Source: an uncultured Coriobacteriaceae bacterium (GTDB lineage Bacteria > Actinomycetota > Coriobacteriia > Coriobacteriales > UMGS124). From it: a DNA stretch of 5,208 nucleotides. How positions within the stretch are numbered: position 1 is the stretch's first letter; every line of letters begins with the position of its first letter. The notes under the pieces were generated by a model. It saw only the letters and a program-made list of their open reading frames with translations, was not told where the DNA came from and made no database searches. The translations under genes and the position numbers were made by a program. Of the stretch, positions 1 to 5,208 are shown piece after piece. Location: positions 1 through 5,208 of the forward strand of contig CACZRK010000438.1 of the NCBI GenBank assembly GCA_902783515.1, read 5' to 3'.

Positions 1-512
1 ACGAGCAGGTCGACGCTCGTGCGGTCGCCCGTGCGGGCGATCGCCGCGAGCTCGCGTGCGTCGTCCACGCCGAGCAGGGCGTGCGCAAGCCCCTGCAGCG
101 CCCGTCCGCCGACGCCCGAGCCGCCCAGGTGGCGGCAGCCGCGCGCGTCTGCCACGACCAGCGAGGTGCCGGTCCCCATGCTCATGACGACGCAGCGCTC
201 GCAGCCCGCCAGCGCGCGGCCCCCGACCCCGACGGCGGAGAACTCCTCCACGCGCCGTACGGGCACGCCGAGCACGGTCTGATCGACGGCGTCGGCGCCC
301 ACGCCCACGAGCGCGACCCCATCCACGTCTGCGGGCCGCGCGCCGAGACGCGCGAGAAACGTCCGGAAGACTCGGGCGACGTCAGCGGCGCCGGCAGGAA
401 CCTGCATGAGACCGTCGCCCGACCTGACGTCGACCGCCGCGCGACTCGCGGCGTCCTGCGTGACGAGCTTCCACGTGGAGCCGCCCATGTCCAGGCCTAT
501 GCGCACGCCCAT
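1..512 (-). CDS. coaW: Type II pantothenate kinase, 5' part (C-terminus outside window)
   Basis: Phosphorylates pantothenate with ATP, the first step of cytoplasmic coenzyme A synthesis. About 170 residues are visible; staphylococcal type II enzymes have about 267, so roughly the N-terminal two thirds is present. Seen: an N-terminal ASKHA phosphate loop GLDMGGSTWK (residues 6-15); VEEF near 88-91, where Glu90 aligns with the family's catalytic Glu; the signature MGTGTSLV (112-119); a glycine-rich GGSGVGG (130-136); and TGDRTSVDL (161-169), which matches the HGDRNTIDL stretch of the S. aureus enzyme from memory. The ATG at 512-510 is chosen because AAAGG (523-519) lies 6 nt upstream and the phosphate loop follows at once. 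The gene diverges from moeA. An N-acetylglucosamine/ROK-type or BadF-type ASKHA kinase is the alternative, but the GTGTS plus GGxGxGG arrangement favours PanK II. Staphylococcal PanK II is known to resist CoA feedback; whether this one does cannot be told. Confidence 0.88.
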   Translation of the reverse strand, partial: MGVRIGLDMGGSTWKLVTQDAASRAAVDVRSGDGLMQVPAGAADVARVFRTFLARLGARPADVDGVALVGVGADAVDQTVLGVPVRRVEEFSAVGVGGRALAGCERCVVMSMGTGTSLVVADARGCRHLGGSGVGGRALQGLAHALLGVDDARELAAIARTGDRTSVDLL

Positions 513-568
513 GCCTCACCTTTCGTCCGAGTGGCCGACCGCCCTCGCGCGTGGCGAGGCTCGCGCAC

Positions 569-574
569 AGGATA
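569..574 (-). promoter_or_regulatory. Possible -10 element for coaW
   Basis: On the minus strand the sequence reads GGGTATCCTG, giving a -10-like TATCCT (4 of 6 to TATAAT) about 57 nt upstream of the coaW start. No recognisable -35 hexamer sits 16-18 nt upstream. The GGGTA context is shared with the two plus-strand promoters in this window, which is the main reason for listing it. Weak call. Confidence 0.25.
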
Positions 575-602
575 CCCGTTCGCCTGTGGGGGACGCGTGG
601 AC

Positions 603-631
603 GTCACGCCTGCGGCCGACACGGGTACAAT
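603..631 (+). promoter_or_regulatory. Probable promoter of moeA (-10 TACAAT)
   Basis: A good -10 hexamer, TACAAT, lies at 626-631 in the context GGGTACAATGG. At 17-nt spacing the -35 position (603-608) reads GTCACG, a poor match to TTGACA, so the element may need an activator or rely mainly on its -10. The predicted start near 638 would give a leader of about 58 nt before the moeA ATG. In such GC-rich DNA an AT-rich hexamer at the right distance from a gene start stands out. Confidence 0.55.
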
Positions 632-695
632 GGGCGCGCCAGCAGCCGCGGCGACGCCCGGCGTGACTGGTCGGACGCATGCGAAGGAGACTGGA

Positions 696-1958
696 ATGGC
701 GCAGGTTCAAGATGACATCGAGCAGGCCCTGCCCTTCATGCCGACGCGCGAGGAGGTGCAGGCGGCGATCGTGGCGTGCTGGAGCCCGTCGCCGGCGGTC
801 GAGCGCGTGGAGGTGGGCGACGGGCTCGGGCGCGTGCTCGCGACGGGCGTGCGCGCGACGTACGACTGCCCGCCGGCGCAGACCGCGGCGCTTGACGGCA
901 TCGGCGTGCGGTTCGCCGACGTCGCCGGCGGCGGGGCGGACACCTCGGGGTGGGTGCGCGGCCGCGACTACGCGATCACGGACACCGGCGACGATGTCCC
1001 CGACGACTTTGACACGGTGATCCCCGTGGAGGGACTCCTGTTCACCGACGCTGACGGCGCCTCGTTCGCCGGCGAGAAGGGCGCGGCGCCGTTTGACGAG
1101 GGGTTTGCGATCGGCGAGGTCCCGACCGAGCGCGGCGCGCACGTGAACGCCCCCGGGTCGACCTTCCGCGCGGGCGACGTCGTCGTTCCCGCGGGAAGCC
1201 GGCTGACGCCCGAGCGCCTCTCGGCGGCGGTCGCAGCCGGCGCGGCGTCGCTCGAGGTGCTCGCCCGGCCGCGCGTGACGGTCATCCCGACGGGCGACGA
1301 GCTCGTGGAGCCGGGCGAGGCGCCCGCGCGCGGCAGGACGATCAACTCCAACGCGATCCTCATCGCCTCGTACGCGCGGCAGCTCGGCGCCGACGCGCGC
1401 GTCACGCCGATCGTCCGCGACCGGGGCGACCTCATCGACCGCGCGCTCACGAGGGCGCTCGCGACGAGCGACGTCGTCGTCATCAACGCCGGCTCCTCCA
1501 AGGGCAGCGAGGACTGCGCGCCGCACGTGATCGCCGCGCACGCCGCGGTCGTCATCCACCACGGCCAGAAGGCCGCGCCCGGCAGGCCGGCGATGAGCGC
1601 GGTCGCGCCCGACGGCACGGCGATGTGCCTGCTGCCCGGCCCGCCGGTCGCCTGCGACTCCGCGATGCGCTGGCTGCTCGCGACCTTCGTCGCGCGCTGG
1701 TACGGCATCACGCTGCGGCGCCGCGTCGTCCGCGCGCGCGTTGACGCGGACGTGCCCGCGGGCGACTTTGAGGTCTGGCGTCGCTGCACGCTGGCGACGA
1801 GCGAGGACGGGGCGCTCGTCGCGCACGTGCTCGGCCGCGGCTCGTCCGTCAAGACGCTCGGCGCCGCGGACGGGGTCATCCTCACGCCGCGTGACGCCGA
1901 CCTCCATGCGGGCGACGTCGCGGACGTCATCCCCCTTGATGACGGCTGGGCGATCTAG
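696..1958 (+). CDS. moeA: MoeA-family molybdopterin molybdotransferase
   Basis: MoeA inserts molybdate into adenylylated molybdopterin to complete the molybdenum cofactor in the cytoplasm. The protein has 420 residues, near the usual 400-410. Family landmarks in order: TAALDGIGV (63-71) at the place of the usual SAMDGYA, keeping Asp67; TGDDVPDDFDTVIPVEG (97-113); PTGDEL (198-203) opening the MPT-binding domain; VRD (240-242); NAGSSKGSED (264-273); PGRP (295-298); and LLPGPPVAC (312-320), the LPGxPV loop. The C-terminal domain (about 340-420) is the small beta domain. The reading frame stays open upstream to 81, but the ATG at 696 is preferred: GAAGGAGA (683-690) lies 5 nt before it, the promoter is at 603-631, and family similarity begins here. 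It appears to be a single-gene unit with no other moa/mog/mob genes in view. Several motifs deviate from E. coli MoeA but match the GSSxGSED-type MoeA group. A molybdopterin-binding paralogue with another role is possible. Confidence 0.85.
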   Translation: MAQVQDDIEQALPFMPTREEVQAAIVACWSPSPAVERVEVGDGLGRVLATGVRATYDCPPAQTAALDGIGVRFADVAGGGADTSGWVRGRDYAITDTGDDVPDDFDTVIPVEGLLFTDADGASFAGEKGAAPFDEGFAIGEVPTERGAHVNAPGSTFRAGDVVVPAGSRLTPERLSAAVAAGAASLEVLARPRVTVIPTGDELVEPGEAPARGRTINSNAILIASYARQLGADARVTPIVRDRGDLIDRALTRALATSDVVVINAGSSKGSEDCAPHVIAAHAAVVIHHGQKAAPGRPAMSAVAPDGTAMCLLPGPPVACDSAMRWLLATFVARWYGITLRRRVVRARVDADVPAGDFEVWRRCTLATSEDGALVAHVLGRGSSVKTLGAADGVILTPRDADLHAGDVADVIPLDDGWAI

Positions 1959-1987
1959 CGCTCGCGCCCGATGGCGGCCACTCCGAT

Positions 1988-2028
1988 GCCCCTCTGCGCC
2001 TCCGGGCCACGCCCGCGCGCGGAGGGGC
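1988..2028 (+). terminator. Terminator-like GC hairpin after moeA (no T-tract)
   Basis: Arms GCCCCTCTGCGC (1988-1999) and GCGCGGAGGGGC (2017-2028) pair over 12 bp with a single G-T wobble, around a 17-nt loop. The hairpin starts 30 nt after the moeA stop and ends 30 nt before the ruvCAB -35 element. The sequence after it (GTCACGATTCTG) has no run of T, so it is not a classical intrinsic terminator. It could act as an RNA 3'-end stabiliser or as a terminator of the T-poor kind suggested for high-GC bacteria. Confidence 0.5.
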
Positions 2029-2057
2029 GTCACGATTCTGTGCGGATGGTTGAGCAC

Positions 2058-2086
2058 TTGCGCGCCGACGGCGGCGCGGGTACCAT
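2058..2086 (+). promoter_or_regulatory. Promoter of the ruvCAB operon
   Basis: A -35 hexamer TTGCGC (2058-2063) is separated by exactly 17 nt from a -10 hexamer TACCAT (2081-2086, context GGGTACCATGG). The predicted transcription start is near 2093, leaving a leader of about 100 nt before the ruvC ATG. A LexA-type palindrome begins 11 nt after the -10, at about +6, so the promoter is probably SOS-regulated. Confidence 0.68.
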
Positions 2087-2097
2087 GGGACGCGATG

Positions 2098-2111
2098 AGA
2101 ACATGTGTTCT
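2098..2111 (+). promoter_or_regulatory. LexA (SOS) operator upstream of ruvCAB
   Basis: AGAACATGTGTTCT has perfect 6-bp arms (AGAACA/TGTTCT) around a 2-bp centre. It contains GAAC-ATGT-GTTC, the core of the Gram-positive LexA/DinR box CGAACRNRYGTTYC; every core position fits (R=A, R=G, Y=T, GTTY=GTTC) and only the two outermost bases differ. It sits just downstream of the ruvCAB -10, where bound LexA would block initiation or promoter escape. ruv genes are established SOS members in several bacteria, which supports the reading. It is AT-rich against its surroundings. LexA itself is not in the window. Confidence 0.8.
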
Positions 2112-2196
2112 TGCGCGTGTGTCTGCGTGCGATCACGCGCGGGCGCGCGCGAACGCGGGTGGCCGCAGGACGCGCAAGACGAGGGGAGGGGCGCGC

Positions 2197-2745
2197 ATGA
2201 TCATACTCGGCATCGACCCCGGCCTCGCGAACACGGGCTGGGGCATCATCGAGACGCGCGGCTCGCAGTGTCGCGCCCGCGCCTACGGCTGCATCCACAC
2301 GGAGAAGCTGGATGACATCTCCCATCGACTGAAGCGCATCTATGACGAGATCGACAAGGTGATCGACCGCTATCACCCCACCGAGGTCGGCATCGAGGAG
2401 ATCTTCTTCAGCGCGAACTCCAAGAGCGCCGTCAAGACGGCCCAGGCGCGCGGCGCGGCTCTCGTCGCCTGCGCGCAGTGCGGGCTGCAGACGGGCGAGT
2501 ACACGCCCATGCAGATCAAGCAGGCCGTGGTCGGCACCGGCACCGCCGACAAGCAGCAGGTGCAGTACATGGTGAAGACGCTGCTCCACTTGGAGAAGGA
2601 GCCGCGGCCCGACCACTGCGCCGACGCGCTCGCGGCCGCCGTCTGCCACGCGCACCTCGTCACCTGGCGCGAGTTCGGCCACCGGCAGCACATCGCCAAC
2701 CCGTCCGCCACCAGCTACACGCAGAGAGGAACGCGCCTGCCATGA
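2197..2745 (+). CDS. ruvC: Holliday junction resolvase RuvC
   Basis: Crossover junction endonuclease that acts as a dimer on Holliday junctions together with RuvAB, introducing paired symmetrical nicks during recombinational repair. The protein has 182 residues (E. coli 173). The RNase H-like fold starts with GIDPGLANTGWG (5-16), giving metal ligand Asp7. IEEIFF (66-71) supplies Glu67, and PDHCADALA (138-146) supplies His140 and Asp143. His replaces the second C-terminal Asp of E. coli, as in Thermus thermophilus RuvC, so all four catalytic positions are filled. KTAQARGAAL (80-89) is also typical. The ATG at 2197 is chosen because GAGGGGAGGGG precedes it and the strand beginning ILGIDPG starts here. 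An in-frame ATG at 2095 would add 34 Arg-rich residues but overlaps the operator region. First gene of the operon; its TGA overlaps the ruvA ATG. Expected to be damage-inducible through the LexA box. Confidence 0.97.
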   Translation: MIILGIDPGLANTGWGIIETRGSQCRARAYGCIHTEKLDDISHRLKRIYDEIDKVIDRYHPTEVGIEEIFFSANSKSAVKTAQARGAALVACAQCGLQTGEYTPMQIKQAVVGTGTADKQQVQYMVKTLLHLEKEPRPDHCADALAAAVCHAHLVTWREFGHRQHIANPSATSYTQRGTRLP

Positions 2746-3353
2746 TCTCCTTCCTTCGCGGCACCGTCATCGAGAAGACCCTCACACAGGTCGTCCTGGA
2801 CGTCAACGGCGTCGGCTTCGCATGCGGCATATCCAGCACCACCGCGGCCGCCCTGCCGGCCCCCGGCAGCGGCGAGGAGGTGCTGGTCCACACCTACCTG
2901 CAGGTGCGCGAGGACGCGATGACGCTGTTCGGCTTCGCGACGGCGCAGGAGCGCTCGGCGTTCGAGCACCTGATCGCGGTGTCCGGCGTCGGCCCGAAGC
3001 TCGCGCTCTCCGTGCTGAGCACCTTCGGGCCGGACGCGCTGCACGAGGTCGTGGCGGTCGGCGACGAGAAGCGGATGGCGACCGTGCCCGGCGTGGGCAG
3101 GAAGACGGCCCAGCGCATGATCCTGGAGCTGCGCGACGCGTTCAAGACCGACGCGATCCCCGCGGGCGTCTCCCAGATCCCGGGCTTCGGCACGACGCCG
3201 CTCGCCGCCGTGGAGGACGCGACGCAGGCACTGCTTTCTATGGGCTTCTCACCTCAGGAGGCCGAGGTCGCCCTCCGCGGATATGATGGGGGCACGAGCG
3301 ACGTGGAAGCCGCCATCAAGTACGCCCTCAAACGCCTGGGGAGTAACGCCTAA
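2742..3353 (+). CDS. ruvA: Holliday junction branch migration protein RuvA
   Basis: RuvA tetramers hold the four-way junction in a square-planar form and load RuvB rings on opposite arms. The protein has 203 residues, the family norm. Domain I (about 1-62) is the OB fold, from MISFLRGTV to VREDAMTLFGF (55-65); it includes the acidic pin residues Glu57 and Asp58 that keep the junction centre apart. Domain II (about 66-135) carries two helix-hairpin-helix motifs, VSGVGPK (80-86) and VPGVGRKTA (115-123). A flexible linker with IPGFGTTP leads to domain III (about 155-200), with ALLSMGFSPQEAEVAL (163-178), which contacts RuvB. The start overlaps the ruvC stop as ATGA, the usual sign of translational coupling, and AGAGAGGAA lies upstream. 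Its TAA shares one base with the ruvB ATG. Confidence 0.98.
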   Translation: MISFLRGTVIEKTLTQVVLDVNGVGFACGISSTTAAALPAPGSGEEVLVHTYLQVREDAMTLFGFATAQERSAFEHLIAVSGVGPKLALSVLSTFGPDALHEVVAVGDEKRMATVPGVGRKTAQRMILELRDAFKTDAIPAGVSQIPGFGTTPLAAVEDATQALLSMGFSPQEAEVALRGYDGGTSDVEAAIKYALKRLGSNA

Positions 3354-4444
3354 TGTGGGAAGCAAGCGACGAGGACCTGTGGGAGGACGACCCCGCGACG
3401 ACGGATCCCGCGCGCGAGGCAGCGCGCCATCGGCACGGGTCTGGCGCCGAGCGCATCGTGACCAGCGAGCTCACCGAGGACGACCTTGAGGCCGATCGGT
3501 CCCTCAGGCCGCAGACGCTTGAGGACTACATCGGACAGACGCGCCTGAAGCAGAAGCTGCGCGTCGCGATCGACGCCGCGCGGGCCCGCCATGAGACGCT
3601 GGACCACCTTCTGTTCTACGGGCCGCCCGGGCTCGGCAAGACGACGCTCGCGGGCGTCGTCGCCAACGAGATGGGGGCGCAGATCAAGACGACGTCGGGC
3701 CCCGCCATCGGGCGGCAGGGCGACCTCGCCGCGATCCTCTCGAACCTCAGCGAGGGCGACGTCCTGTTCATCGACGAGATTCACCGCCTGTCGCACCAGG
3801 TGGAGGAGATCCTCTACCCGGCGATGGAGGACTTCGCGCTGGACATGGTGATCGGCAAGGGCCCTGCCGCGCGCTCGATCCGCCTTGAGGTCCCGCACTT
3901 CACGCTCATTGGCGCAACGACGCGCTCCGGCCTGCTCACGACGCCGCTGCGCGACCGCTGCAACCCCGAGCGCCTGGACTACTACACGCACGACGAGCTG
4001 ACCAAGATCGTCGAGCGCTCCGCGAACATCCTGTGCGTGAGCATCGACGAGGACGCCGCCCGCGAGGTCGCCCTGCGCAGCCGCGGCACGCCTCGCCTGG
4101 CAAACCGCCTGCTCAAGCGCGTGAGGGACTTCGCGCAGGTGCGCTACGGCGGACCGATCTCGCGCGAGGTCGCCCTGGAGGCGATGGAGTTCTACGAGGT
4201 GGACGCCGTCGGGCTTGACTGGATGGACAACAAGATCCTCCAGACGCTCGCGATCACGTTCCAGGGCAGGCCCGTGGGTCTCTCCACGCTCGCGAGCGCC
4301 GTCGGCGAGGACGCCATGACGCTTGAGGACGTGTACGAGCCCTACCTGCTCCAGCTTGGGTACATCAACCGCACCCCGAAGGGGCGCATGGCGACGCCGC
4401 GCGCGTTCGAGCATCTCGGCGCGCCGATGCCGGAGGGCCTGTAG
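3353..4444 (+). CDS. ruvB: Holliday junction branch migration helicase RuvB
   Basis: AAA+ ATPase whose hexameric rings pump DNA through the RuvA-bound junction. The protein has 363 residues, about 28 longer at the N-terminus than E. coli RuvB (336); the extra segment is acidic (WEASDEDLWEDD at 2-13) and probably disordered. Seen: Walker A GPPGLGKT (90-97), TTSGPAIGRQGDLAA (113-127), Walker B LFIDEIHR (138-145), YPAMEDF (155-161), sensor 1 GATTR (187-191), PLRDR (198-202), the sensor 2 region SRGTPRLANRLL (243-254), and a C-terminal winged helix ending RTPKGRMATPRAFEHLG (340-356). The ATG at 3353 overlaps the ruvA stop (TAATG) behind GGGGAG; the next in-frame alternative, GTG at 3458, has no Shine-Dalgarno. 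Odd point: after LRDR the usual FGIxxRLEFY reads CNPERLDYY, one residue short. All nucleotide-binding motifs are otherwise intact, so function is expected. Last gene of the operon. Confidence 0.97.
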   Translation: MWEASDEDLWEDDPATTDPAREAARHRHGSGAERIVTSELTEDDLEADRSLRPQTLEDYIGQTRLKQKLRVAIDAARARHETLDHLLFYGPPGLGKTTLAGVVANEMGAQIKTTSGPAIGRQGDLAAILSNLSEGDVLFIDEIHRLSHQVEEILYPAMEDFALDMVIGKGPAARSIRLEVPHFTLIGATTRSGLLTTPLRDRCNPERLDYYTHDELTKIVERSANILCVSIDEDAAREVALRSRGTPRLANRLLKRVRDFAQVRYGGPISREVALEAMEFYEVDAVGLDWMDNKILQTLAITFQGRPVGLSTLASAVGEDAMTLEDVYEPYLLQLGYINRTPKGRMATPRAFEHLGAPMPEGL

Positions 4445-4458
4445 GCACGGCGCGCACG

Positions 4459-4480
4459 GAGGGGCGCCCATGCGCCCTTC
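4459..4480 (+). terminator. Terminator-like hairpin after ruvB (no T-tract)
   Basis: GAGGGGCGC (4459-4467) pairs with GCGCCCTTC (4472-4480) over 9 bp with one G-T wobble and a 4-nt loop CCAT, 14 nt after the ruvB stop. It is compact and stable, but GC-rich sequence rather than T residues follows. It marks the likely end of the ruvCAB message or a processing and stability element. It shares GGAGGGGCG with the hairpin after moeA. Confidence 0.5.
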
Positions 4481-4539
4481 GCAGCCCCGCGGACGACGCC
4501 GCTCTGGCGCGCGTCTCGCGACGATGAAAGGGAGTCACG

Positions 4540-4935
4540 ATGGCCATTCGCAACGACTATCTGCTGGACATGATCCAGACGTTCACGCAGTCCATCGAGC
4601 GGGCGACCGAGGCGGAGCGCGGCGCGCTCTCCCGCGACGCGCTGGATGACTACTACGCGGTCGTCGGGCGCGTGCTTGACATGCCGGCCGAGGCGGTGCT
4701 GGAGCTGGCGCCGGACTCGCTCGTCACGATGATGCAGATCTCCGCCGTCGACGAGCGCCTCGCCGTCTACATGGTGTACGTCCTGATGCGGATCTCCGAC
4801 GTGCTCGCGGGGGAGAACGACCCGCTCGCCGACGTGCGGCGGGCCCAGGCATGTGCGATTGCCGATGCCTATGGATTCACCCCGGACACCGTGCCTCCCG
4901 AAGTGCAAGATACCCTGGAGGCACAGGGGCAGTAA
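4540..4935 (+). CDS. Conserved-looking acidic protein of unknown function (131 aa)
   Basis: I do not recognise this protein with confidence. The N-terminus NDYLLDMIQTFTQSIE (5-20) resembles the start of small uncharacterised Firmicute/Actinobacterial proteins of the DUF6483 type (x-DYxxRxI opening), but that is a memory-based suggestion. It has no lysine, about 23 Asp/Glu against 9 Arg, no signal peptide and no clear membrane segment. A moderately hydrophobic stretch, AVYMVYVLMRISDVLAG (75-91), reads as a buried amphipathic helix. Long helices dominate until a Pro-containing tail (FTPDTVPPEV, 113-122). It looks like a soluble, mostly helical cytoplasmic protein, perhaps oligomeric. The start at 4540 is supported by AAAGGGAG (4527-4534) 5 nt upstream. 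It lies 95 bp after ruvB behind a hairpin and 82 bp before fhs, without a clear promoter of its own, so it could be read through from ruvCAB. Codon use matches its neighbours and nothing suggests recent transfer. Confidence 0.82.
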   Translation: MAIRNDYLLDMIQTFTQSIERATEAERGALSRDALDDYYAVVGRVLDMPAEAVLELAPDSLVTMMQISAVDERLAVYMVYVLMRISDVLAGENDPLADVRRAQACAIADAYGFTPDTVPPEVQDTLEAQGQ

Positions 4936-5017
4936 GCGCGCCTGCCGTCACGCACGCGTTCGGCACGTCTGTCATCCACCCGCGACGATGCGTCGCCCCG
5001 AGGAGAGAGGACCTTGC

Positions 5018-5208
5018 ATGCTGAGTGACATCCAGATTGCGCAGTCGGTCAAGCCGCGAAGGATCGAGGAGGTCGCCGCCGACCTCGGCATCTCCGACGA
5101 CGACCTGATCCCGTACGGCCATGACAAGGCAAAGGTCGACTACAACGTCCTGAACCGCGAGCCAGAGCGCCCCGCGAAGCTCGTCCTCGTGACCGCCATC
5201 AACCCGAC
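5018..5208 (+). CDS. fhs: Formate-tetrahydrofolate ligase, 5' end (continues past window)
   Basis: Formate-tetrahydrofolate ligase (formyl-THF synthetase) joins formate to tetrahydrofolate with ATP, feeding 10-formyl-THF into purine synthesis and, in anaerobes, one-carbon or acetogenic pathways. Only 63 residues of a family of about 555 are visible. They match the family's N-terminus: SDIQIAQSVKPRRIEEVA (3-20), LGISDDDLIPYGHDKAKVD (23-41), then AKLVLVTAINP (53-63), the strand leading into the TPxGEGKT nucleotide loop that lies just beyond the edge. The ATG at 5018 follows AGGAGAGAGG (5001-5010) at 7 nt. The 82 bp upstream hold no convincing promoter: GACGAT (4984-4989) could be a weak -10 but lacks a -35. 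Confidence 0.95.
   Translation, partial: MLSDIQIAQSVKPRRIEEVAADLGISDDDLIPYGHDKAKVDYNVLNREPERPAKLVLVTAINP

Noticed and set aside
595..609. Hyphenated palindrome GCGTG-GACGT-CACGC near the moeA -35 position
   Set aside because: Only 5-bp arms made of GC-rich bases common in this DNA. It could be an operator but there is no second site or known motif to support it.
81..695. Upstream extension of the moeA frame to an ATG at 81
   Set aside because: This stretch is antisense to coaW and crosses the moeA promoter region. The ATG at 696 has a strong Shine-Dalgarno and family similarity begins there.
516..2057. Long minus-strand open frames antisense to moeA (516-2057 and 968-1930)
   Set aside because: Long antisense frames are expected in GC-rich genes. 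The translations are low-complexity Arg/Ala/Asp-rich with no family motif and no well-placed Shine-Dalgarno, while the plus-strand frame is clearly MoeA.
1741..2196. Extension of the ruvC frame back to an ATG at 1741 inside moeA
   Set aside because: It overlaps the end of moeA in another frame and runs through the hairpin, promoter and LexA box. The real RuvC start is at 2197.
3350..4471. 373-codon minus-strand open frame antisense to ruvB
   Set aside because: Shadow of the RuvB codon pattern; the translation has no recognisable domain and the plus strand is an unambiguous RuvB.
4943..4965. Small inverted repeat TGCCG...CGGCA between the 131-residue ORF and fhs
   Set aside because: A 5-bp stem with a 13-nt loop is too weak to call a terminator or riboswitch in GC-rich sequence.

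Overview
The window is strongly GC-rich (roughly 70% by eye, with G/C in most third codon positions) and densely coded. Shine-Dalgarno sites are purine-rich and the ruvCAB genes overlap. Base composition, a Gram-positive-type GAAC-N4-GTTC SOS operator, a type II pantothenate kinase and a formate-tetrahydrofolate ligase together suggest a high-GC anaerobic Gram-positive. My best guess is Coriobacteriia (the Olsenella/Atopobium/Collinsella neighbourhood). This placement is inference from a small sample.

Layout. (1) 1-512, minus strand: 5' part of a type II pantothenate kinase (coaW), cut by the left edge. (2) 513-695: divergent intergenic region with a TACAAT -10 element facing the next gene. 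(3) 696-1958, plus: a MoeA-family molybdopterin molybdotransferase, ending before a GC-rich hairpin (1988-2028). (4) 2058-2111: a TTGCGC-N17-TACCAT promoter followed at once by the palindrome AGAACATGTGTTCT, read as a LexA/SOS box. (5) 2197-4444: a complete, translationally coupled ruvC-ruvA-ruvB operon (4-nt ATGA and 1-nt TAATG overlaps). (6) A second GC-rich hairpin (4459-4480). (7) 4540-4935: a 131-residue acidic, lysine-free protein of unknown function. (8) 5018-5208: 5' end of formate-tetrahydrofolate ligase (fhs), cut by the right edge.

How the genes work together. RuvA and RuvB form the Holliday-junction branch-migration motor and RuvC is the resolvase, so the whole resolvasome is made from one transcript that appears to be DNA-damage inducible. 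The flanking genes serve cofactor and one-carbon metabolism: coaW for coenzyme A, moeA for molybdenum cofactor, fhs for folate C1 units. They have no evident functional link to ruvCAB.

This is mostly a conserved housekeeping region. I saw no mobile element, CRISPR array, tRNA or rRNA, and no convincing undescribed system. The points worth a second look are the SOS operator position, a one-residue contraction in a normally invariant RuvB motif, divergent MoeA active-site motifs, and the unidentified 131-residue protein.
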